Positions 35,070-40,097 of a stretch of DNA of 40,097 nt are shown piece by piece. How positions within the stretch are numbered: the first letter of the stretch is position 1; each line of letters starts with the position of its first letter. This DNA comes from Rhodothermaceae bacterium Tc-Br11_B2g6_7. GTDB lineage: Bacteria; Bacteroidota; Rhodothermia; Rhodothermales; Salinibacteraceae. The stretch lies in contig LKNB01000027.1 in NCBI GenBank assembly GCA_001564055.1, positions 1 through 40,097 on the forward strand. The letters are read 5' to 3'. The notes below the pieces were generated by a model, which saw only the letters and a list, made by a program, of their open reading frames with translations, did no database searches and was not told where the DNA came from. The translations under genes and the position numbers were made by a program.

Positions 35070-37445
35070 ATGAAATTACGAAACGCACTACTCGGTGCCG
35101 GCGCGCTCGGCGTTCTGTTTGGCGTCCCGCAGGTACGCCGGCAGGTGCTCTCCAAGGGCGTCATGACGGGCATGAACAAGCTGGGCTTTCTGCCCACGAT
35201 TTCCCCTACCGAAAAAACAGCGATCGATGCAGGGAGCGTCTGGGTCGATGGCGAGCTTTTTTCCGGTGATCCTGACTGGGAGCGGCTGCTGAACGAGACC
35301 TATCCCGACCTCTCGCCCGAAGAACAGGCCTTCTTGGACGGCCCGGTGGAGGAGGTCTGCGCAATGGCCGACGACTGGGAGATCTGGCAGGAGCGCGGCC
35401 TCCCCGATGAGGTCTGGGACTATCTGAAAAAGGAGCGCTTCTTCGGCATGATCATCCCGGAGGAATACGGCGGGCTGGGCTTTAGCGCCTCGGCGAACAG
35501 CGCCGTTGTGGCCAAGATGGCCGCGCGGAGCCAGGGGCTCGGCATCACCGTGATGGTCCCCAACTCGCTGGGCCCGGCCGAGCTGCTCGTCCACTACGGC
35601 ACGCAGGAGCAGCAGGATCACTACCTGCCGCGGCTCGCGCGTGGGGAGGAGATCCCGGCGTTTGCCCTGACGGAGCCGCAGGCGGGCTCCGATGCTGGAG
35701 CCATGTCCTCGCACGGCGAAGTGTTTGAAGGCGAAGACGGCGAACTGTACGTGCGCCTCAACTGGAAGAAACGCTACATCACGCTGGCGGCGATCTCTAC
35801 CGTGCTGGGGCTGGCCTTCAAGCTATACGATCCCGACAATCTGCTCGGTAAGGGTACCGATCTCGGCATCACGTGTGCGCTCATTCCAAGCGATACCGAG
35901 GGCGTAGAGCTTGGCGAGCGCCACGATCCGCTGGGCGTGCCCTTCTACAACTGCCCGACGCAGGGCCACGACGTCATCGTCCCGATTGATGCGATCATTG
36001 GCGGCGCCGACGGAGCCGGCAATGGCTGGCGCATGCTGATGGAGTCGCTCGCGGCCGGGCGTGGTATTTCCTTGCCCGCCTCCAGCGTGGGTGCCGCCAA
36101 AGGCGTCTATCGGGCCACCAGTGCGCACGCAGCCATTCGCCGGCAGTTCGGCCTCTCCATCGGGAAGTTCGAGGGCATCGAAGAGCCCCTGGCCCGCATC
36201 GGGGGCTTTACCTACCTGATGGAGGCCGCGCGCAAATACACCAATGGCGGGCTGGATAGCGGTGCGAAGCCGTCCGTGGTGTCAGCCATCATGAAGTACA
36301 ACACCACCGAGATGGCGCGCGACATCATTTCGGACGGCATGGACATCCTGGCCGGCAACGCGATCTCCCGCGGCCCGCGCAATACGCTCGCCCACGCCTA
36401 CCAGGGCATCCCCATCTCCATTACGGTGGAGGGCGCCAACATCCTCACGCGCACGCTGATGGTGTTTGGCCAAGGCGCCATACGCTGCCACCCGTACGCG
36501 CTGAAGGAGATTGAGGCGCTGGAAGAAGACGACCTGAAGGCCTTCGACAGTGCCTTCTGGGGCCACATCACGCACGTGCTGAAGAACATGGCACGCTCCG
36601 TGTACCTGTCCGTCTCGCGCGGCAAGCTGGCCTCGTCGCCTGTGGACGGTCCGGCCGCCGACTACTACAAGAAGCTCTCGTGGGCCTCGGCTTCGTTTGC
36701 CATCCTGGCGGACATCGCCATGGGTACGCTGGGGGGCAACCTCAAGCGGAAGGAGAAACTGACGGGCCGGTTTGCCGACATCTTCTCGTGGCTGTACCTG
36801 GCCAATGCCACGCTTACGCGCTTCGAGAAGGAAGGCCGGCTGGAGGAAGACCTGCCATTCTTCCAGTGGTCTATGGAATACGCCCTGCAGCAGATGCAGG
36901 AAGGCTTCGATGGCCTGTTCGATAACATGGACGTGCCACTGGGCGGTGCGCTCTTCCGTGGGCCCCTCGCCCTCTGGTCGCGCGCCAACCCGCTCAGCAC
37001 GGGCCCGAGCGACCGCCTCGGCCACAAGGTGGCGCAGGCCATGCAGGTCCCCGGACCGCAGCGCGACCGCCACACCGCGGGCATTCACGTATCCGATGAC
37101 CCCACCGACGCCCTCGGCCGGCTGGAGCACGCCCTGCGGCTGCACCATGCGGCGCTGCCGGTGGAGCGTAAGATTAAGGACGCCGTTAAGGCGGGCCGCC
37201 TTCAGAAAAAGAAGCCGGCGCAACTCGTGGACGACGCCGAAGCAACAGGCGTGATCTCTGCGGAAGAGGCCGACAAGATCCGCCAGGCGGAAGCGGCACG
37301 CGAAGATGCGGTGCAGGTCGACAGCTTCACGCTGGAGGAGTACAAGAAGATTTACGCGCCGACAGCTACTGTAGGTGGCGATGGGGCGCCGTCCATTGCT
37401 ACCGAAGGCGACGGTGCTACCGGAGAGCCGAAGGTGGAAGCCTAA
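35070..37445 (+). CDS. fadE: Long-form acyl-CoA dehydrogenase FadE (membrane-associated)
   Basis: 791 residues, close in length and sequence to E. coli FadE (about 814). Shared landmarks include TEKTAIDAGSVW near residue 50, FLDGPVEEVC, EEYGGLGFSA, FALTEPQAGSDAGA, KKRYITLA, and the C-terminal DUF1974-type half. The catalytic base is Glu454 in ITVEGANILTR, followed by FGQGAIRCHPYAL. It catalyses the first step of beta-oxidation. The N-terminus has a single hydrophobic stretch (LLGAGALGVLFG) instead of the longer membrane region of the E. coli protein. A Lys/Glu-rich helical tail ends the protein. Site C of the proposed operator lies just upstream. Two hairpins follow the stop. Confidence 0.93.
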   Translation: MKLRNALLGAGALGVLFGVPQVRRQVLSKGVMTGMNKLGFLPTISPTEKTAIDAGSVWVDGELFSGDPDWERLLNETYPDLSPEEQAFLDGPVEEVCAMADDWEIWQERGLPDEVWDYLKKERFFGMIIPEEYGGLGFSASANSAVVAKMAARSQGLGITVMVPNSLGPAELLVHYGTQEQQDHYLPRLARGEEIPAFALTEPQAGSDAGAMSSHGEVFEGEDGELYVRLNWKKRYITLAAISTVLGLAFKLYDPDNLLGKGTDLGITCALIPSDTEGVELGERHDPLGVPFYNCPTQGHDVIVPIDAIIGGADGAGNGWRMLMESLAAGRGISLPASSVGAAKGVYRATSAHAAIRRQFGLSIGKFEGIEEPLARIGGFTYLMEAARKYTNGGLDSGAKPSVVSAIMKYNTTEMARDIISDGMDILAGNAISRGPRNTLAHAYQGIPISITVEGANILTRTLMVFGQGAIRCHPYALKEIEALEEDDLKAFDSAFWGHITHVLKNMARSVYLSVSRGKLASSPVDGPAADYYKKLSWASASFAILADIAMGTLGGNLKRKEKLTGRFADIFSWLYLANATLTRFEKEGRLEEDLPFFQWSMEYALQQMQEGFDGLFDNMDVPLGGALFRGPLALWSRANPLSTGPSDRLGHKVAQAMQVPGPQRDRHTAGIHVSDDPTDALGRLEHALRLHHAALPVERKIKDAVKAGRLQKKKPAQLVDDAEATGVISAEEADKIRQAEAAREDAVQVDSFTLEEYKKIYAPTATVGGDGAPSIATEGDGATGEPKVEA

Positions 37446-37453
37446 CGCCCCCG

Positions 37454-37481
37454 CTTTCGGTTGCGCCGACGCAGCCGAAAG
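37454..37481 (+). terminator. Hairpin after fadE, probable terminator
   Basis: CTTTCGG-T-TGCG (37454-37465) pairs with CGCA-G-CCGAAAG (37470-37481), a 12-base stem with one G-T pair and a 4-base loop, 8 bases after the fadE stop. There is no strong T run, so it may need Rho or act as an mRNA-stabilising end. Confidence 0.5.
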
Positions 37482-37500
37482 GCCATATCGACGACCCATC

Positions 37501-37530
37501 ACAGGGGTATCCTTTCGAGGGTACCCCTGT
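37501..37530. terminator. Second hairpin after fadE
   Basis: ACAGGGGTA (37501-37509) and TACCCCTGT (37522-37530) are perfect inverted repeats of 9 bases, extendable inward by two G-C pairs past one mismatch. The bases after it are AT-rich (atgtatttatg) but not a T run. It is either a second terminator for the fad genes or an operator of the next gene, whose start is 127 bases away. Confidence 0.45.
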
Positions 37531-37657
37531 ATGTATTTATGTTGAAGGAGGTCAAGTCGATAGTAATGCTACACTTGGCGAGATTTTTGTCTTGAAGATC
37601 TCGTCAACAGGCCGTACTGTTTAACGTGCTCTTCTCACACATCCCCTTGGTAGCGGT

Positions 37658-38386
37658 ATGCAAGCACTCACGTTAGAACACTTCTTGAGCGCAGGCTCAG
37701 ACTTCGAGACGGCGCAGTATCAGGTATTGGGCGGGCTGCAGACGGCCCGGCAGGCGTTCGCCAACAATCACATCTATCCGTACCTCGGCGGGCTCGTAAA
37801 GCTGTATCACACGCTGCACAGCATCGTAGGCCAAATCGATGACCTGCGGGATGCGGCGCCGGCTGAATTAACGGGCATTGACCTGGAGGCGGGCGCCTTG
37901 CAGTACGAACGGGGCGACCTGTCGGACGACCAGATCGCGTTCGTCGAGGACCTCATCCGGTGGGCCCTGCCGCACCTGCAGCAGGCCATTGAGGAGGGCC
38001 GGACGATCTACGAGTTTGTGGAGGACAACCTGGAGCTGGAAGAGGTCGGCATTGTGCCCTCGTATGTGGAGGAAGGGTACCTCTTCGTTCCCGACCGGCA
38101 AACGAGCAGCCTGCACGTGCTACAGTACAGCCTGTCCGTCTTTAAGGACGCGGGCGAGCGCTACCGCAGCCTCAAGACCGTTCATGTGAAGAGCGTTTTT
38201 CGGCGCGACGTGACCCCTTCGCCGCAGAGCCTCAAGCTGGAGCTCCTCTCCGAGAAGCGCGACCTGCCCAACCCGGCCACCTACGCATTTGAGTCGGAGC
38301 TCGACTTCCCGTTCGATACGACGATGCTGCCCGTCGCCAAGCGCAAGCTCATTCGCTACCTCTCCCGGATGGAGGGGCAGGCCTGA
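37658..38386 (+). CDS. Conserved-looking protein of unknown function
   Basis: 242 residues, no signal peptide or membrane segment. The N-terminal 150 residues look mostly helical (FETAQYQVLGGLQTARQAFA, LVKLYHTLHSIVGQIDDLRD, and an acidic helix around EFVEDNLELEEVGI). The C-terminal 90 residues look like beta structure (YLFVPDRQTSSLHVLQYS to the AKRKLIRYLSRMEG end). I do not recognise the family. The length, even codon use and clean start argue for a real gene. It stands alone between the fad hairpins and a lipoprotein gene. The helical and beta halves suggest a small two-domain protein. Confidence 0.75.
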   Translation: MQALTLEHFLSAGSDFETAQYQVLGGLQTARQAFANNHIYPYLGGLVKLYHTLHSIVGQIDDLRDAAPAELTGIDLEAGALQYERGDLSDDQIAFVEDLIRWALPHLQQAIEEGRTIYEFVEDNLELEEVGIVPSYVEEGYLFVPDRQTSSLHVLQYSLSVFKDAGERYRSLKTVHVKSVFRRDVTPSPQSLKLELLSEKRDLPNPATYAFESELDFPFDTTMLPVAKRKLIRYLSRMEGQA

Positions 38387-38490
38387 GGACCGGTGACGGT
38401 GTGCTGTTGACATTGTAACGTGCCTCGGTGAATCTGAGCACTCCAGACGACGTTTGCTGCGCTCTCTTTTATTGACGCATCGGTTTCTTT

Positions 38491-39162
38491 ATGTCTTTGC
38501 TTTTCCGTCCCCTTTGGCCTCTCGTCGTTATGGGGGTCTTGCCGCTGCTGCTGATCGGCTGCGATATCCTCGACGGCGATGATGAGGGCTTGTCCGCCGG
38601 CACGTTTGTTTACACCAATCCTCATGGGCAAGAGATCACCGGGGAGGCCCTGTACGATCAGGTGGAAGGCAGCACCGTCGGGATTGAAGACGTGCCGGTC
38701 AACTTTTTCGTGATTGCGCTCCTGCCAGATACGGACGCCTTGGACCTCAGGGGCGAGGGGGTACTGCTTGCGCGCGCCGCGCCGTTCGGTGCGCCGGGTC
38801 CGGGTAGCTACATGATGGGGGACGCCGCCACGTTGCTCATGGAAATCGACCCGGACGATCCGCCGGGCGTTGATGAGCTACAAAGCTTCTTTGGCCTCTA
38901 CGCGCAGGCCATGGGCGGCACGCCGGAAGCCCCCGAAGGCACCGCAGCCGTTAGCCGATCCGGTACTGTTTCGCTGGACGCGTTTGGCGACACGGTAGAG
39001 GGAAATTTTGACCTTACGGCTGAAACGATCAACCCTGAGACCGGCGCGCTGAGCGGTACCACTGTGCAGGTGGAGGGGCAGTTCAACGCCCGGTCCGGCA
39101 ACATTGTGGAAGCGATTGAGGACGTGCTTGGCGGATTTCCAGAGCTTCCGAATGGGGAGTGA
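38491..39162 (+). CDS. Putative lipoprotein of unknown function
   Basis: 223 residues. The first 23 form a lipoprotein signal peptide with the lipobox LLIGC; Cys24 would be the lipidated residue. It is followed by Asp residues (CDILDGDDE), so anchoring in the inner or outer membrane is possible. The mature part is acidic and probably beta-rich (GTFVYTNPHG, GTVSLDAFGDTVEGNF, SGTTVQVEGQFNARSG), a style common among secreted lipoproteins of Bacteroidota. No known domain is recognised. TTGACA at 38407-38412 with a weak GAATCT 17 bases later may be its promoter. Confidence 0.75.
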   Translation: MSLLFRPLWPLVVMGVLPLLLIGCDILDGDDEGLSAGTFVYTNPHGQEITGEALYDQVEGSTVGIEDVPVNFFVIALLPDTDALDLRGEGVLLARAAPFGAPGPGSYMMGDAATLLMEIDPDDPPGVDELQSFFGLYAQAMGGTPEAPEGTAAVSRSGTVSLDAFGDTVEGNFDLTAETINPETGALSGTTVQVEGQFNARSGNIVEAIEDVLGGFPELPNGE

Positions 39163-39212
39163 TGCATGGCACCGCGGGCTGTCGTGATTGCTTGGCGTTG
39201 CTAACCCGGGCG

Positions 39213-40097
39213 CTACAGGGCCTGCAGTAGGCGCTGCGCAGCACTTTCACCCGATGCCATCGCGTCGGGCACGGAAATCCCGTCGCGGTAATTGCCAGCC
39301 AGCGCAAACCGAGCGTTCGCATCCTCCAATTGCTGCAGGGCGTCTTTCACAGCGCCATAGCCCACAGTATATTGCGGAATACCGGTGGTCCATTCGGTGT
39401 AGTGCATCAGCACCGGTTCTCCACGGACGCCGAGGAGTTGCCGGAGGTCACGCTCCACCAGTTCGCGTACCGCATGGAAGTTCTGATGGGTGAGTGCGGG
39501 CCGCCGGGCGCCGCCCACCAGCGACGTCAGCAGCACATGGTCGTCAGGGGCTCGATCGGGGAAGATGGTAGAGGTGAAGATGGTGCCCAGGATCCGGATG
39601 TCCGATTCTGCTTTGGGCACGAGCATCCCGAAGCCGTCCAGCGGGTGCTCCACGTTGCGGCGTGGGTAGCCCAAAGCGACAACCGTCACCGGCGGGTGCG
39701 GCACCTGCGCCAGCACGGGCGCTTCGGTGGCGGGTGAGGCCTCCAGCGCGGCAAGGCGGGGGAGAGGCAGGGTGGACAGCACGGCGTCTACCGTGTACGT
39801 CTGCGGCGTTTGCTCCCAGCCCTGTGTCGTGTGCACGGCCCACCGTCCGTTCTTAGGCATGATGCGTTGAACCTCCTCGTCGGTCGCTATCGGCCCTACA
39901 GCTTCCGCCAGCGCGGTGACGAGCTGTTGAAGCCCCTTCCGGAAATTGAAGACCTTATAGCGTGGGGCGTCACCTGAAGGCTGGCCGCGGCGCGCCCACT
40001 GTGCACGGAGCAACGAGCCGTGCGTCTGCTCCATCTCATACAGTGCGGGGAAGGCGTGCTGTACGGATAGATTGGCGGGCACACCGGAAAAGATGCC
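39213..40097 (-). CDS. Protoporphyrinogen oxidase, HemG/HemY type (partial, N-terminus beyond right edge)
   Basis: About 295 C-terminal residues are visible; the frame is still open at the right edge with GIFSG ahead of the GTG at 40082, so that GTG is internal. The sequence matches the flavin-dependent protoporphyrinogen IX oxidase (oxygen-dependent HemY/PPO type) in the penultimate step of haem synthesis: SVQHAFPALYEMEQ, FNFRKGLQQLV, DAVLSTLPLP and the C-terminal FALAGNYRDGISVPDAMASG, which binds the FAD. Coproporphyrinogen oxidase (CgoX) shares these features, so the exact substrate is open. No other haem gene is in the window. Confidence 0.88.
   Translation of the reverse strand, partial: GIFSGVPANLSVQHAFPALYEMEQTHGSLLRAQWARRGQPSGDAPRYKVFNFRKGLQQLVTALAEAVGPIATDEEVQRIMPKNGRWAVHTTQGWEQTPQTYTVDAVLSTLPLPRLAALEASPATEAPVLAQVPHPPVTVVALGYPRRNVEHPLDGFGMLVPKAESDIRILGTIFTSTIFPDRAPDDHVLLTSLVGGARRPALTHQNFHAVRELVERDLRQLLGVRGEPVLMHYTEWTTGIPQYTVGYGAVKDALQQLEDANARFALAGNYRDGISVPDAMASGESAAQRLLQAL

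Noticed and set aside
38406-38419. GTTGACATTGTAAC as a fourth copy of the TetR operator
   Set aside because: Only one half resembles the motif and the halves are not symmetric; TTGACA is better read as a -35 element of the lipoprotein gene.

Overview
The window looks like ordinary chromosome of a GC-rich member of the Bacteroidota/Rhodothermota, most likely a Salinibacter- or Longimonas-like relative (class Rhodothermia). The reasons are a C-terminal type IX secretion (T9SS-style) sorting domain on a large secreted nuclease, a carboxypeptidase-regulatory-like plus outer-membrane beta-barrel receptor, strongly acidic proteins, few recognisable Shine-Dalgarno sequences, and tRNA genes without an encoded CCA. 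The taxon call is inference from family content; no rRNA is present. I saw no phage, insertion sequence, integrase or CRISPR array.

Layout. 1-8 kb: an M1 metallopeptidase cut by the left edge, tRNA-Leu(CAG) with its own promoter and terminator, a DUF4097 beta-repeat protein, an orphan GAF/PAS histidine kinase, an exported arginine-rich protein with five 48-bp repeats, and a SnoaL-like protein. 8-15.4 kb: two large envelope/secreted proteins, a 1411-residue nuclease and an 824-residue outer-membrane barrel, then tRNA-Arg(CCG). 15.6-22.4 kb: a housekeeping run on the + strand (CPBP protease, DUF2007, cdsA, a small tail-anchored basic protein, mutL, tilS, hpt), partly coupled by ATGA overlaps. 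22.4-25.1 kb: a minus-strand set (small membrane protein, HD phosphohydrolase, histone-deacetylase-like hydrolase). 25.2-26.9 kb: CYTH protein, msrB and a convergent OsmC gene sharing a bidirectional terminator.

27-37.5 kb is the most interesting part: a complete fatty-acid beta-oxidation locus. It holds a TetR-family regulator, long-chain acyl-CoA ligase, an acyl-CoA dehydrogenase with an unusual N-terminal helical extension, a FadN-type hydroxyacyl-CoA dehydrogenase/enoyl-CoA hydratase, a FadA thiolase and an E. coli-type long FadE. A palindrome close to GTTAACAnTGTTAAC lies just upstream of the regulator, of fadN and of fadE, and I saw no other good copy. I read this as the operator of a local, self-regulated fatty-acid regulon; it is the best candidate in the window for something not yet described.

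37.6-40.1 kb: a protein of unknown function, a lipoprotein of unknown function, and a HemG/HemY-type protoporphyrinogen oxidase cut by the right edge.
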